The notes: a model not told the origin generated them from the sequence alone. DNA of 64,000 nucleotides from JAHJQZ01 sp963676075 (GCA_963676075.2 CAXXNZ010000011.1:372001-436000), one strand, 5' to 3'. Numbered from the stretch's first letter, positions 44,267-54,377 are shown. A program made the numbers and translations.

Positions 44267-44652
44267 GCAGATATGCCTCCGTGGAACACGGCCTCGACAT
44301 TGTGTCCGTCGGGATCGAGGACAAATGCGCCATAGTAGCCGGGGTGATAGTGTTCGCGGATGCCGGGCGCGCCATTGTCCTTGCCTCCGGCCGCCATCGC
44401 GGCGGCATAGAAGGCATCGACCTCATGGCTCGATTTGGCAGCAAAGCAGATATGGATCGGCGTGGTCGCCGGTCCGCCGCTGCCGATCCAGAAATCCGGC
44501 TTGTCGTCACGCCCGAAAGCGCCACCGGTGTACTCGGGCACCTCGATTTCCATCATTGAGGTGATGCCAAGCGGTGCAAGCGCCTTTACGTAGAAGGCCT
44601 TGGAGGTTGCGTAGTCGGAAACGACGATGCCGACATGATCGAAAATGCTCAT
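44263..44652 (-). CDS. VOC (glyoxalase/bleomycin resistance) superfamily protein
   Basis: A 129-residue protein with one full pair of beta-alpha-beta-beta-beta units. The candidate metal ligands are His in FDHVGIVVSDY and Glu in GHNVEAVFHGG, with HICFA between. Members are glyoxalases, dioxygenases or binding proteins; the exact reaction is unknown. The ATG at 44652 has GGGAGAT upstream and lies in the last codon region of cysS (4-nt overlap). Confidence 0.85.
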   Translation of the reverse strand: MSIFDHVGIVVSDYATSKAFYVKALAPLGITSMMEIEVPEYTGGAFGRDDKPDFWIGSGGPATTPIHICFAAKSSHEVDAFYAAAMAAGGKDNGAPGIREHYHPGYYGAFVLDPDGHNVEAVFHGGISA

Positions 44653-46163
44653 CTTTTGATCTCCCATTTGGTCCGGCGGTCGCCGGTTTCGGGGTCCTTG
44701 TAGTCCATGAGCTGGATGCCTTTTGTCAGTAGCTCGGCACGAATGGCATCGGCTTTGCCAAAATCCTTGGCGGTGAGAGCGGCAAGACGATCGGCAATCG
44801 CCGACTCGATCGCAGCGGCATCTTCACCATCGGCCTGCGCCTCGGCGCCTGCGGGATCAAAGCCGAGGAACATAAGCGTCGCGGCGAGTTCGGCAGCGGC
44901 CTCGTCGTCACCGGAATTGGCCTTTTTAGTCAGCGCGTCGATTGCCGGCTGTGCCCGCTGAAAACCGAGATCGTCAGCAAGCGCGGCAACGACGTCGGCG
45001 GAAACCGTCGCGTTTCCTACCTCGTCGGCGGCGCGTTGCCAGGACCGCAGCTTGGTTTCCGCTTCCTCCAGCCGCTTGACCGAGAAGTCGATCGGCTCGC
45101 GATAGTGCGTCATCAGCATGGCAAGCCGCAGCACTTCGCCCGGCCATTTCCGGCCACCGAAGTTCTCTGTCTCCAGCAACTCGTTGATGGTGAAGAAGTT
45201 GCCGAGCGACTTCGACATCTTCTGGCCCTCGACCTGCAGGAAGCCGTTGTGCATCCAGATCTGCGCCATGGTCGGCGTACCGTGGGCGCAACGCGACTGG
45301 GCGATCTCGTTTTCATGGTGCGGGAAAATCAGGTCGAGCCCGCCGCCATGGATGTCGAACTGATGCGGATGCGCATGCGCCTCGGGTGACAGCTTTGCCT
45401 CGATTTCCGCCCACAGATGCCGGTCACTCATCACCGAGCATTCAATATGCCAGCCGGGACGGCCGTGGATGGTCACCTTTGTGTCCTTGACCTTCAGCGC
45501 CTTGGCGTTGGCCTTCGAAACGGCAAAACTGCCCTCCCAGCCAGGCAGGTTGGCGTCGGATTCCTTCCACAAAACGAAATCGGCCGGGTTCTTCTTGTGC
45601 GCCTCGACAGCGATGCGGGCGCCGGCCTGCTGCTCGTCGAGATTGCGCTTGGATAGTCCGCCATACTCGGGCATGGACCGGACATCGAAAAGGACCTCAA
45701 GCCCCTCCTCGCCCCGCGCCACATAGGCATGGCCGTCGTCGATGAGCGTCTGGATCATCGCCGTCATGCCGGCGATGTTGTCGGTGGCGCGCGGCTCGAC
45801 ACTCGGCGCAAGATTACCGAGCGCCGCCACGTCCTTGTGGAACTGGTTCGCCGTTGTCTCGGTGACCTTGCGGATGGCCTCGTTGAGCGGCAAGCCCGGA
45901 TGGTCCCTCAGCGCGCGGGCGTTTATCTTGTCGTCGACATCGGTGATGTTGCGCACATAGGTGACATGGTCTTCGCCATAGACATGGCGGAGCAGGCGGA
46001 ACAGCACGTCAAAGACGATGACCGGTCGCGCATTGCCGATATGGGCGAAATCGTAGACCGTCGGACCACAGACATACATGCGCACGTTGTTCGGATCGAA
46101 AGGCTGAAGAGCCTCCCGTTGCTTCGTGAGCGTGTTGTAGAGCCGGATATCAATATTGGTCAT
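44649..46163 (-). CDS. cysS: Cysteinyl-tRNA synthetase
   Basis: A 504-residue class I synthetase. The zinc/active-site start is VCGPTVYDFAHIGNARP (HIGH variant HIGN) and KMSKS is intact in KMSKSLGNFF; GWHIECSVM and GGGLDLIFPHHENE are further CysRS hallmarks. It is the first gene of the operon cysS-VOC-GFA5-4-3-2-1-cimA, in which every junction but the last overlaps. Confidence 0.96.
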   Translation of the reverse strand: MTNIDIRLYNTLTKQREALQPFDPNNVRMYVCGPTVYDFAHIGNARPVIVFDVLFRLLRHVYGEDHVTYVRNITDVDDKINARALRDHPGLPLNEAIRKVTETTANQFHKDVAALGNLAPSVEPRATDNIAGMTAMIQTLIDDGHAYVARGEEGLEVLFDVRSMPEYGGLSKRNLDEQQAGARIAVEAHKKNPADFVLWKESDANLPGWEGSFAVSKANAKALKVKDTKVTIHGRPGWHIECSVMSDRHLWAEIEAKLSPEAHAHPHQFDIHGGGLDLIFPHHENEIAQSRCAHGTPTMAQIWMHNGFLQVEGQKMSKSLGNFFTINELLETENFGGRKWPGEVLRLAMLMTHYREPIDFSVKRLEEAETKLRSWQRAADEVGNATVSADVVAALADDLGFQRAQPAIDALTKKANSGDDEAAAELAATLMFLGFDPAGAEAQADGEDAAAIESAIADRLAALTAKDFGKADAIRAELLTKGIQLMDYKDPETGDRRTKWEIKR

Positions 46164-46388
46164 GACGCGATCCTGCGCAGCCTCGGTTTCAGGCCGGTGG
46201 CTGGCATCGGGTCATTCAATCTGTCAACAGGACAAGGAAAACCGCGCCGCCACCGAAAAGTCAGCGGATAATAATGCAGCCGATAATGCAAATCGGTTGA
46301 ACGGTTTTCATGGGCGCGGAGAATGCCGGCCCTTGCCGATCAAATCAAGCGCTTTGTTCCGCCGGTGCGATCCGTCGCAGTCTGCGCG

Positions 46389-47255
46389 TCATTTCTTCGT
46401 CGGCTTGAGTCCGAGCCGCCCGGCAATGATTCCATCGAGCAGGCGTTTGGGCAGGTGTTCCATCATGAACTGCTCGAAGGGCCGCCCGGTCACCACGTAG
46501 CGGGTTTTCGGCCGATGATGCGTCAAGGCCGTGTGCACAGCATCCCCGACCCGCTCAGCCGGAATGCCGGCCTCACCGAGCTTGCCCATGAAATGCATGA
46601 AGCGCGGAAAGACATCGCGGTAAGGCGTCTGCTCATAGCCAGAGGTATCGGTCTTTTCCGCCTTTTCCCAGATCGGCGTAGCGATGCTCGCCGGCGCAAT
46701 AAGGATCACATCGACGCCAAACAGCATCAGTTCGCGTCGCAGGCTTTCCGAAAAGCCTTCAAGTCCGAATTTGGAGGTATGGTAAGGCGCCATGAACGGA
46801 TAGGCGCTCGTGCCGCCGACCGAACCCATGTTGATGATCCGCCCCGGCTTGCCGTCAAATCCTTCGCGGGCGCCGAGCAAAGGCGCAAACGCCTTGGTGA
46901 CGATCAGCACCCCGGTGAGATTGACCTCAAGCTGGAGCCGGAATTCCTCGATGGGCAGATAGATCAACGGACCGCCCAGCGCGATGCCGGCATTGTTGAC
47001 AAGGCCGGCGAGTGGGACGCCGTCGAGCTCCCTTTCAACCAGATCAGCCGCTTCGGTCACGGCCTTCTCGTCCGTCACGTCGAACAGCAAAGGCGTGAAC
47101 TGACTGCCGAGTTCGCCGACAAGGCTTTCGGCATCTGCCTGTTTGCGGACCGAGCCGAAGACATGAAAGCCCTGGCGGACAAGCGCACGCGCCGTGGCGG
47201 CGCCGATACCGGTGGAACTGCCAGTCACCACGACTGCAGGTCGGGAAATGGTCAT
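46389..47255 (-). CDS. Short-chain dehydrogenase/reductase
   Basis: A 288-residue classical SDR. TGSSTGIG binds the cofactor, NNAG follows, and the catalytic Ser and YHTSK are in place. The Arg in VRKQADAE after the second strand favours NADPH. ATG with GGGAGTG six bases upstream. Substrate unknown. Confidence 0.9.
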   Translation of the reverse strand: MTISRPAVVVTGSSTGIGAATARALVRQGFHVFGSVRKQADAESLVGELGSQFTPLLFDVTDEKAVTEAADLVERELDGVPLAGLVNNAGIALGGPLIYLPIEEFRLQLEVNLTGVLIVTKAFAPLLGAREGFDGKPGRIINMGSVGGTSAYPFMAPYHTSKFGLEGFSESLRRELMLFGVDVILIAPASIATPIWEKAEKTDTSGYEQTPYRDVFPRFMHFMGKLGEAGIPAERVGDAVHTALTHHRPKTRYVVTGRPFEQFMMEHLPKRLLDGIIAGRLGLKPTKK

Positions 47256-47308
47256 CGCAACACTCCCTGATTTAACAAGCGCAAATCCGCGCGACGGCGG
47301 AAAAAACA

Positions 47309-47338
47309 GGAAGCGGCGCCGATACCGGCGCCGCTTCC
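47309..47338 (-). terminator. Terminator of the cytochrome c' gene
   Basis: GGAAGCGGCGCC pairs with GGCGCCGCTTCC over six bases; the reverse strand continues TGTTTTTT. It lies 30 nt after the gene stop. Confidence 0.88.
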
Positions 47339-47368
47339 CGACATTACAACAAATGCATCAAACCGGTG

Positions 47369-47821
47369 TTATTTCGCCTGGTACTTGGTGTGGCAGTCGC
47401 CGCAGGTGGCACCAACTTTCTTGAGACCGGCAGTCCAGGCGGCATCGTCACCCGACTTGGCGGCGTCAAGCAGATTGGCCGAAGCAGCCACGGCCATGTT
47501 GTACTCTTGCATGAACCCGTCCTTGTCGGTCCAGATCGCCGGCAGCGCCTTGGTGTCGCCGGTCTGCGAATCCTCAGGGAACAGCGCGCCAAGTTCGGCG
47601 AAATTGTCGACCAGCGTCTGAGCCGCAGCGACGCGATCTTCACCCTCGAACTTTCCCTGCATGGCGCCGCGCAGGGTCATACCGTTCTCTTTCATCAGTT
47701 CCTGGCGCTTGGCGATGGCATCGGCACCGGTAAGCATCTCGCCCTCGGCCATGACCGGGGCGGCTAGGGCGACGGCCACAAGAGCGGCGACGGACATCAT
47801 GGTCAATTTCTTGAAATTCAT
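47369..47821 (-). CDS. Cytochrome c' (c-556 type)
   Basis: A 150-residue periplasmic heme protein. The signal peptide ends about APVMA (residue 25); the mature part is a four-helix bundle with CGDCH at 140-144 near the C-terminus, the usual cytochrome c' arrangement. Roles proposed for the family are NO binding and electron transfer. ATG preceded by AGAGGAAC. Confidence 0.9.
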   Translation of the reverse strand: MNFKKLTMMSVAALVAVALAAPVMAEGEMLTGADAIAKRQELMKENGMTLRGAMQGKFEGEDRVAAAQTLVDNFAELGALFPEDSQTGDTKALPAIWTDKDGFMQEYNMAVAASANLLDAAKSGDDAAWTAGLKKVGATCGDCHTKYQAK

Positions 47822-48034
47822 GCGAGTTCCTCTGGTTTGGCCTTTATGCCGTAGGGGGCAGGCATGACAGGCGGCAGTATCGACCGCCGTGCGAAGAGTT
47901 CAACTTCGAGCGGCAATGGGGCGAATGAATGGCGTGAATTTACGCGAAAATAAGCGCAGGCTTCATGAACTTTGCGCGAGCTGGCACCGGTTCCGGCTCA
48001 ATTCTTCGTGAAACGCCAGAGACTTCCAGCGGCG

Positions 48035-49033
48035 TCAGTCGATCTCGACGCTTTGGCTGATCGCCCCGAACAGCGTCACCCCACGAGAATCGAATGCTTC
48101 GATCTTGACCGTGTCACCAGAGCCGAGGAACGGCGTATGCGCCTTGCCGCCCGCCGACTTCTCGGCAGTGCGCGCCTCGGCGATGCAGCCAAACCCGCTG
48201 GTCTTCCTGCCATTGGTCTGCTTGTCGTGGCGATTGGCGATCGTGCCGGCACCGAGAATGGTGCCGCAGCCAAGGGCCCGCGTCTGTGCGGCAGCCACGA
48301 CGAGGTCGGGAAAATCGAAATCCATGTCGGCACCGGCATCAAGATCGCCGAGCGGCTTGCCATTGATATCGACCTTGACGCGGACATGGGCGCGTCCGCC
48401 GCGCCAGCCTTCGCCGAGTTCGTCAGGCGTGACAACGACGGGCGCGAAGCTCGTCGCCGGCTTGGAATGGAAGAATCCGAACCCGCCATTGAGATCGGCA
48501 TCGACCAGCCGCCGGAACGATACATCGTTGCAAAGCGCCACCAGTCTGATGGCCTCATCGGCCTGTTGCCGTGTCGGGCGCATCGGCACCGGGCCGAGCA
48601 TGATGGCGATCTCAGCCTCGAGATCGATGGCGAGATCGGCTTCCGGGGCCTTGATCGGGGCATGGCCCGATGTCAGGCAGTCGGACGCCCCCTGATACAT
48701 CAGCGGCTTTTCCGCCGTGAGATCGACGTCGCGCGAGCCCTTGAGGTTACGCACCCGTTCCAGATGCCCGAGATAGGCGGCGCAATCGATCCACTGATAA
48801 GCGCGCGGCAAAGGCGCCAGCGCAGATTTCGGATCGAAGGGCTCGGTGGCGACCGCTTTGAGTTCGAGCTGGTCAGACAGCCGGCGCAATTGCGGCGCCG
48901 CCACCTCCCAAGTGTCGAGCGCCGCCTGCAGTGTCGGGGCGATACGACCAGCCGAGACGCAATGCGCCATATCGTCGGAGACCACCACCAGTCGTCCGTC
49001 GGGCCGACCATTTTCGAGGCTTGCCAATCTCAT
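48035..49033 (-). CDS. Fumarylacetoacetate hydrolase family protein
   Basis: A 332-residue protein with the FAH fold, including DLEAEIAIMLGP, whose Glu residues bind the divalent metal, and GCGTILGAGTIANR. It is about the size of 2-keto-4-pentenoate-type hydratases/ acylpyruvases and of the FAH-like enzymes of aromatic catabolism. The beginning MRLASLENGRPDGRLVVVS is typical. A GTG six bases earlier is also possible. No other aromatic-degradation genes are nearby, so the substrate is unknown. Confidence 0.85.
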   Translation of the reverse strand: MRLASLENGRPDGRLVVVSDDMAHCVSAGRIAPTLQAALDTWEVAAPQLRRLSDQLELKAVATEPFDPKSALAPLPRAYQWIDCAAYLGHLERVRNLKGSRDVDLTAEKPLMYQGASDCLTSGHAPIKAPEADLAIDLEAEIAIMLGPVPMRPTRQQADEAIRLVALCNDVSFRRLVDADLNGGFGFFHSKPATSFAPVVVTPDELGEGWRGGRAHVRVKVDINGKPLGDLDAGADMDFDFPDLVVAAAQTRALGCGTILGAGTIANRHDKQTNGRKTSGFGCIAEARTAEKSAGGKAHTPFLGSGDTVKIEAFDSRGVTLFGAISQSVEID

Positions 49034-49117
49034 TGCCACACATCCAACTCTTGAGCATCGTACTCAGGTAACGAATCCGCCATATTGTCGGCGTGGATAC
49101 AGCTTAAGCCGAAGCAC

Positions 49118-50284
49118 ATGGCCGCTCCAAGTGATCGTGTGACCTGTTTCGGCATTCGAGGTTTGGCGGGAACTCGTTTGAAGACCGGAATCACTGCATC
49201 GGCGCTTGTGGCGCTTGTCCTTGCCGTCACCGCTCCCGGGACGGCAGAGGCCCAATCCGCCAGTTGCGCTCAGCTCAACTCGACGCTCAGAACCTTGAGC
49301 AACAACAAGGATTTCCGCACGCTTCAGGCCAACCAGAACAAGGCCCGAGAACTCTCCGATCAACTCAGGAACGCCGAGAGCGTTTTTGTCCGCGGCGGCT
49401 GTCAGGCCCTTCTCAACAAGGGGCAAAAGCTGACGGCCGAGTGCATGCGGGTGGCACGAGTCATCGTCAAGGGACGCGAAGACTACAAAAAACTGTCGGC
49501 AAGCGTCGAAACGGGTCAGGCGGTTTCCCAGCAACGGGAAGTGGCGCTGCAGCAGATCGCCCGGTTCGGCTGCAATGCCGGCGGCAGCACGACCTACAAT
49601 TCCCAGTCCGAAACCAGGAGTCCATTCGCCCGCCTGTTCGAGCAATTGTTCGGCGGTGGCCAGCAGGTGCTCGATCCCTATGGTGGCTACAACCCGAACG
49701 GGCAAACCGTCAGAACGGTCTGCGTGCGCAGTTGCGACGGCTATTACTGGCCGATCAGCTTTTCCACGGTGCCGGAATTCCTTGGCGACGACGAAGCAAC
49801 CTGCCAGAGCCAATGCCCCGGGTCAGACGTCGAGCTTTACTACTACCACAATCCCGGCGAGACGCCGGAAGACATGATCAACCTCGCCGGCGCGCCCTAC
49901 ACGACACTTCCCAACGCCTTCCGCTATCGTCAGGAATACGACGCAAGCTGCACCTGCAAGGCGCCGATCACCTATGGACGCATCGAGGTGGCAAATGGTG
50001 GCGGGTCGTTCCCGGGCCGGGCCATGGTCAGCTATGGCGATCTCGACTTCCCGTTGCCGCTCAGGGATCCGCGCCGCAGAAATCAGGTGGTCGAGGTGGC
50101 CGCCATCCATGTCCCCCTGCCCCGTCCGCGTCCGGCGAGGCCCGGCGAGGCGGGTCTGGCAACGGCTGCGCCGGTTGAGACGGCAACCTCGGGGGATATG
50201 ACGCTGCTCAAGTTCGGCGACCGGGTCGTCCGGCTAGTCGGTCCAATGACGCCTTACGCCCGATCAAGGGCAGCAGGGTCCTGA
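49118..50284 (+). CDS. DUF2865 domain-containing exported protein
   Basis: About 388 residues with a signal peptide (to about residue 45, ending GTAEA). The DUF2865 core has VCVRSCDGYYWPISFST, a second cysteine pair in CQSQCPG, ELYYYHNPG and LPNAFRYR, with more cysteines in CTC. The family is confined mostly to Hyphomicrobiales and has no known function. The start at 49118 is uncertain: no clear ribosome site, and a TTG exists 33 nt upstream. Its last 77 bases overlap the end of the convergent gltX. Confidence 0.8.
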   Translation: MAAPSDRVTCFGIRGLAGTRLKTGITASALVALVLAVTAPGTAEAQSASCAQLNSTLRTLSNNKDFRTLQANQNKARELSDQLRNAESVFVRGGCQALLNKGQKLTAECMRVARVIVKGREDYKKLSASVETGQAVSQQREVALQQIARFGCNAGGSTTYNSQSETRSPFARLFEQLFGGGQQVLDPYGGYNPNGQTVRTVCVRSCDGYYWPISFSTVPEFLGDDEATCQSQCPGSDVELYYYHNPGETPEDMINLAGAPYTTLPNAFRYRQEYDASCTCKAPITYGRIEVANGGGSFPGRAMVSYGDLDFPLPLRDPRRRNQVVEVAAIHVPLPRPRPARPGEAGLATAAPVETATSGDMTLLKFGDRVVRLVGPMTPYARSRAAGS

Positions 50285-51554
50285 GTTCGGGTCCGGCTTC
50301 GCGCCCGGTCAGGGCCAGACGCAGCGGATGGAACAGGGCGCGGCCTTTCCGGCCAGTCTCGGATTTGATCGCCGACGTCCAGACGCGCCAGGTTTCCCCA
50401 TCCCATGGTTCCTCCGGCAGCAATCCGGCAGCAGTCTGCAAAAACCCCGCATCCTCATCGACGATCACCGGCGCAATCGGCCCGGTAACAATCCGTGCAA
50501 GATCGGCAATGTCGCCGAATTTCTCGAGATTCTCCCGGAGAGCTTCCCAAAGCGCCTCATCATCCAGCTCGAGCTCTTTGAGACGCGGCTCAGCGTCCTC
50601 GTAAGCCATCGCGTGCAGGATACGGGCATTGAGACCATCAAGTTCGGTCGGCGAATAGCGCGCCGCGCCGTGCGAGACGGTCGAAAAGTCGAAATCCTCT
50701 GCGATGGCGGCCAGCGAGGGATAGGGCGCAATCGGCATCGACGTGCCGGTCAGTACGGCGACAATCGCCACCGCCAACGGCTCGTAGCCGGAGGCGCGCA
50801 GGTCAGAGATCGACAGTGAGCCGAGGCGTTTGGAGAGCCCTTCCCCATGCTCGTCGGTCAACAGGTTGTGGTGGGCGAAGATCGGCGGCTTTGCCCCGAG
50901 CGCCTCGAATATCTCGATCTGCACGCCGGTATTGGACACATGGTCTTCGCCACGAATGACATGGGTGATGCCGAGATCTATGTCGTCGGCGACCGACGGC
51001 AACGTATAGAGGTAGGAGCCATCCTCGCGGATCAGCACCGGATCGGACATCGATGCCGTGTCGACGGTCTGTTCACCGCGAACGAGGTCTGGAAACGTCA
51101 CATGCCGGCCGTCGAGGCGGAAACGCCAGTGCGGCTTGCGGCCCTCGGCTTCGAGGCGCGCCCGGTCTTCATCGGTCAGCGCCAGCGCCGAGCGGTCGTA
51201 GATCGGTGGCTTGTGCATGGCGAGCGCCCGGCGGCGCTTGCGCTCAAGCTCGTCCGAGGTCTCGTAGCAGGGATAGAGCCGCCCGTCGGCGATCAGCTGG
51301 TCACGCGCTGTGTTGTGGATATCTGTGCGCTCTGACTGGCGGACGATTTCGTGCGGTTCGATGCCGAGCCATGCGAGATCTGTTTGGATGCCGTCGGCAT
51401 ATTCGCGGGTCGAGCGGGCCAGATCGGTGTCGTCGAAACGGAGAACATATTCGCCGCCCGACTTCAGTGCGAACACCCAGTTCATCAGGGCCGGACGAAG
51501 ATTTCCGAGATGGATATGCCCGGTCGGCGACGGGGCGAAGCGGACACGGGTCAT
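50208..51554 (-). CDS. gltX: Glutamyl-tRNA synthetase
   Basis: A 448-residue class Ib synthetase. The HIGH site reads HIHLGN and the KMSKS loop reads LSKRLGS, a degenerate form common in one of the two alphaproteobacterial GltX enzymes. FAPSPTGHIHLGNLRPALMNW and RFDDTD are conserved. Alphaproteobacteria usually have two gltX genes, one charging tRNA-Gln; which this is cannot be decided here. Its start overlaps the stop of nadE by four bases; its 3' end overlaps the DUF2865 gene on the other strand by 77 nt. Confidence 0.93.
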   Translation of the reverse strand: MTRVRFAPSPTGHIHLGNLRPALMNWVFALKSGGEYVLRFDDTDLARSTREYADGIQTDLAWLGIEPHEIVRQSERTDIHNTARDQLIADGRLYPCYETSDELERKRRRALAMHKPPIYDRSALALTDEDRARLEAEGRKPHWRFRLDGRHVTFPDLVRGEQTVDTASMSDPVLIREDGSYLYTLPSVADDIDLGITHVIRGEDHVSNTGVQIEIFEALGAKPPIFAHHNLLTDEHGEGLSKRLGSLSISDLRASGYEPLAVAIVAVLTGTSMPIAPYPSLAAIAEDFDFSTVSHGAARYSPTELDGLNARILHAMAYEDAEPRLKELELDDEALWEALRENLEKFGDIADLARIVTGPIAPVIVDEDAGFLQTAAGLLPEEPWDGETWRVWTSAIKSETGRKGRALFHPLRLALTGREAGPELRTLLPLIGRKASLDRLAGRPGRRT

Positions 51555-53218
51555 TTGGCGCTACCGTCGCGATAGCCGTTGGTGATCGGGTATTTGCGTC
51601 CGAATCCGAAGGCCTTTTCCGTCAGCTTGACGCCGGGCGCCGCCTGGCGGCGCTTGTATTCGGCGATGTAGACAAGCTTCTCGATACGCTTGACCGTCGC
51701 CAACTCGTGCCCATCCGCCACGATCTCGGCAGTCGAGAGCTCCTTTTCGACCAGCCCTTCGAGGATGGCATCGAGTACCGGATAGGGCGGCAGCGAGTCC
51801 TGGTCGGTCTGGTTCTCCCTGAGTTCCGCCGACGGCGCCTTGTCGATGATGTTTTGCGGGATGATCTCGCCCTCCGGCCCGAGACAGTCGTCGGGCATAT
51901 GGTCATTGCGCCAGGCCGCCATGTGGTAGACCTGCATCTTCAGCATGTCCTTGATCGGGTTGAAGCCGCCATTCATGTCGCCATAGATGGTGGCATAGCC
52001 GACCGCCATCTCCGACTTGTTGCCGGTGGTCACTAGAAGCGACCCGAGCTTGTTGGACACCGCCATCAGCACCGCGCCGCGCATACGCGACTGCAGGTTT
52101 TCCTCGGTTACGTCGGGCGGAAGGCTGCCGAAAAGCGGCTTCAGCTCCTCAAGCGCCGCCTCGACAGGACTGCCGATCGACACCACGTCATAGCGCACGC
52201 CCAAACGCCTGGCGCAGTCCTCAGCATCGGTGAGACTGGTTTTCGAGGTGTAGCGATAGGGCAGCATGACGCAATGAACGTTCTCGGGTCCGAGCGCATC
52301 CACCGCCAGCGCCGCGACGACAGCGGAGTCGATGCCACCGCTCAGGCCGAGCACGACCGATGAAAAGCCGTTCTTCCGGACATAGTCGCGCAGGCCCAGC
52401 ACACAGGCGCGCCACGGCGCTTCATCGACCGAGACCAGTTCGGTCTGCGGGCCGCCGGCGCAGATCCACTTGCCGTCTTCGCGCCGCCAGTCGGTGACGA
52501 CGAAATCGGGCTTGAAACTCTCGCCCTCGAAGGCGAGCCTGCCTGTCCCGTCCATGCCGAAACTGGCGCCGTCGTAGACCAGCTCATCCTGGCCGCCAAC
52601 CTGATTGAGATAAAGGATCGGCAAGCCGGTTTCCGCGATGCGGGTGCGCAGAAGCTCGCGGCGCGTGTAATGCTTGTTTCGCCAGTAGGGAGAACCGTTG
52701 GGACACAACAGCAGTTCAGCACCATTGTCGGCCAGCGCCTTCGACACATGCGGCTGCCAGATATCCTCACAGATCGGCACACCGACCTTGACGCCATCGA
52801 TCTCGAACGGCGTCGGCAGCGGACCAGCAGTGAAATAGCGCTTTTCGTAAAAGACATCGTCGTTTGGCAGCTCGCGCTTGGCCCTGTAGTCGAGAATAGC
52901 CCCGTCCCGGCACATCAGCACGGCGTTGAACAGCACGCCCTCGTCTTCCCAGATGCTCGGCAGCAACACCGTGACGCCGAGATCGCGCGTCGCGCGCGCC
53001 AGCTCACGGGCGGCCTTGAGCGCGTCGCGGACGAATTGCGGCTTGAACAATAGGTCTTCGGGGAAATAACCGGTCAGGAACAGTTCGGAGAACAGCAGCA
53101 CATCGGCCTCGGCCTTTGCCGCCTCCGCAAGCGCCGAACGCGCCAGCTCAAGATTGGCCGAAATGGCCCCAACCGTCGGATTGAGTTGTGCCAGTGCGAT
53201 GCGAAGCCGGTCAGTCAC
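51551..53218 (-). CDS. nadE: Glutamine-dependent NAD+ synthetase
   Basis: A 555-residue two-domain enzyme that completes NAD synthesis. The N-terminal nitrilase-like glutaminase (about 1-255) shows the Glu-Lys-Cys triad in LLFSELFLTGY, YRAKRELPN and VPICEDIW. The C-terminal ATP-pyrophosphatase domain has LSGGIDSAVVAALA and TTGNKSEMAVGYATIYGD. It forms a two-gene operon with gltX. Confidence 0.96.
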   Translation of the reverse strand: MTDRLRIALAQLNPTVGAISANLELARSALAEAAKAEADVLLFSELFLTGYFPEDLLFKPQFVRDALKAARELARATRDLGVTVLLPSIWEDEGVLFNAVLMCRDGAILDYRAKRELPNDDVFYEKRYFTAGPLPTPFEIDGVKVGVPICEDIWQPHVSKALADNGAELLLCPNGSPYWRNKHYTRRELLRTRIAETGLPILYLNQVGGQDELVYDGASFGMDGTGRLAFEGESFKPDFVVTDWRREDGKWICAGGPQTELVSVDEAPWRACVLGLRDYVRKNGFSSVVLGLSGGIDSAVVAALAVDALGPENVHCVMLPYRYTSKTSLTDAEDCARRLGVRYDVVSIGSPVEAALEELKPLFGSLPPDVTEENLQSRMRGAVLMAVSNKLGSLLVTTGNKSEMAVGYATIYGDMNGGFNPIKDMLKMQVYHMAAWRNDHMPDDCLGPEGEIIPQNIIDKAPSAELRENQTDQDSLPPYPVLDAILEGLVEKELSTAEIVADGHELATVKRIEKLVYIAEYKRRQAAPGVKLTEKAFGFGRKYPITNGYRDGSAK

Positions 53219-53327
53219 GGCAGATCCTCGGAGATACGCGTAAATGTCTGCCGAGACTTATCCTCACCCGCCTCTTCGGGCAAGCACACCCGCCGTATGG
53301 CTGAACCTTGCAGAACGCATGCCGCGA

Positions 53328-54377
53328 TCAGAAGCTGACGCCGAGCTCCAGCATCGCCCCGAGACGCCATTGCGAGAATGGGTTGTCTGTCGTGATATAG
53401 CCCTGGTTCGAGAAGGTCGGCGCGCCATCATATGTGCCGTCGGGCGGGACGGTCGTATCGACCGGATCGGTGATGGTCGCCACGGAATACGTGGCGTCGT
53501 AGGTGCCCTGCAGGTACTGGGCCTTGCCGCCGAGGCGAACGATCATGTTGTCGGTTGGATGAAAGCCAATTGCCACGTCGGCGGTTGCGCCGTAACCCCA
53601 GCCTGACAGGTCGACCGGCGAAGACTGGATAAGTGCATACGAGCCATAATCGGCATTCGAATAGGCGAAGGCGCCGAGTGTGCCGCCGATACCAGCAAAG
53701 GGAATGGCGGCGACGTCGACGTCGAAATCGACGGCATCGTTCAACTCCGCACGCACACTGGCGCCGAGCCGCAGCATATGAATATCAACCTGGTTCGGCT
53801 TGCTGTCGTAAGGCACCGTCCAAAAGTTGCTGGCTGTCGACCAGTTGATGTCGGCAGCCGAAGATGCCGTAGTGAAATTGGCCCGGCCGATGTCGGGGTT
53901 GTCGCTCAGATACTGATAGCCAATGAACCCGCCAACGCCGAAGCCATCGCGCGGGTCTCCAAAGAAGTACCGCCCCAGGTCGATAGTGCCATAGCCAATG
54001 GAGCCATCGACGATGTTGCCGCTGCCCCAATCGCCGGAATAAGAGCCGTTGATCGCGATGGAGTAACCGACCGTTGTGTTCAGGAAGCTCGAGGTCGAAT
54101 AATCCTCGATGCGAAGATTGCCCTCAAGAATGTGCGAGGTGTCATCGCTGGTTTCCTTGGTGTTTCCGACCGAGTACTCGTGATGTCCGACAGAATAGAC
54201 ATAGCGCAGGCTGGCCTCGAAACCGACCGCGTCCCATTCACTCTGCTCGCCCCAGTTATAGGAGCCGCGCATGTCATCGGGCCAGCTGGTGTCGGGATAG
54301 TCTGCGGACAGCGCCGACTGCGGCAGGGCGCAAAGCGCCAGAGACGCCGTCAACGCGGCAAACTTGGAGGAAACCAT
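53328..54377 (-). CDS. Outer-membrane beta-barrel protein
   Basis: A 349-residue exported protein with a signal peptide (to about residue 24, ending ALSA) and a beta-strand-rich, Gly/Tyr/Asp-rich body that ends in Phe (LELGVSF), the usual barrel assembly signal. It is rich in strands of about ten residues, e.g. FGVGGFIGYQYL and GYGATADVAIGF. It does not match the 2b-porin or Omp25 groups clearly; proteins of this look are sometimes annotated as outer-membrane autotransporter or omptin-like barrels. Function unknown. Confidence 0.72.
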   Translation of the reverse strand: MVSSKFAALTASLALCALPQSALSADYPDTSWPDDMRGSYNWGEQSEWDAVGFEASLRYVYSVGHHEYSVGNTKETSDDTSHILEGNLRIEDYSTSSFLNTTVGYSIAINGSYSGDWGSGNIVDGSIGYGTIDLGRYFFGDPRDGFGVGGFIGYQYLSDNPDIGRANFTTASSAADINWSTASNFWTVPYDSKPNQVDIHMLRLGASVRAELNDAVDFDVDVAAIPFAGIGGTLGAFAYSNADYGSYALIQSSPVDLSGWGYGATADVAIGFHPTDNMIVRLGGKAQYLQGTYDATYSVATITDPVDTTVPPDGTYDGAPTFSNQGYITTDNPFSQWRLGAMLELGVSF

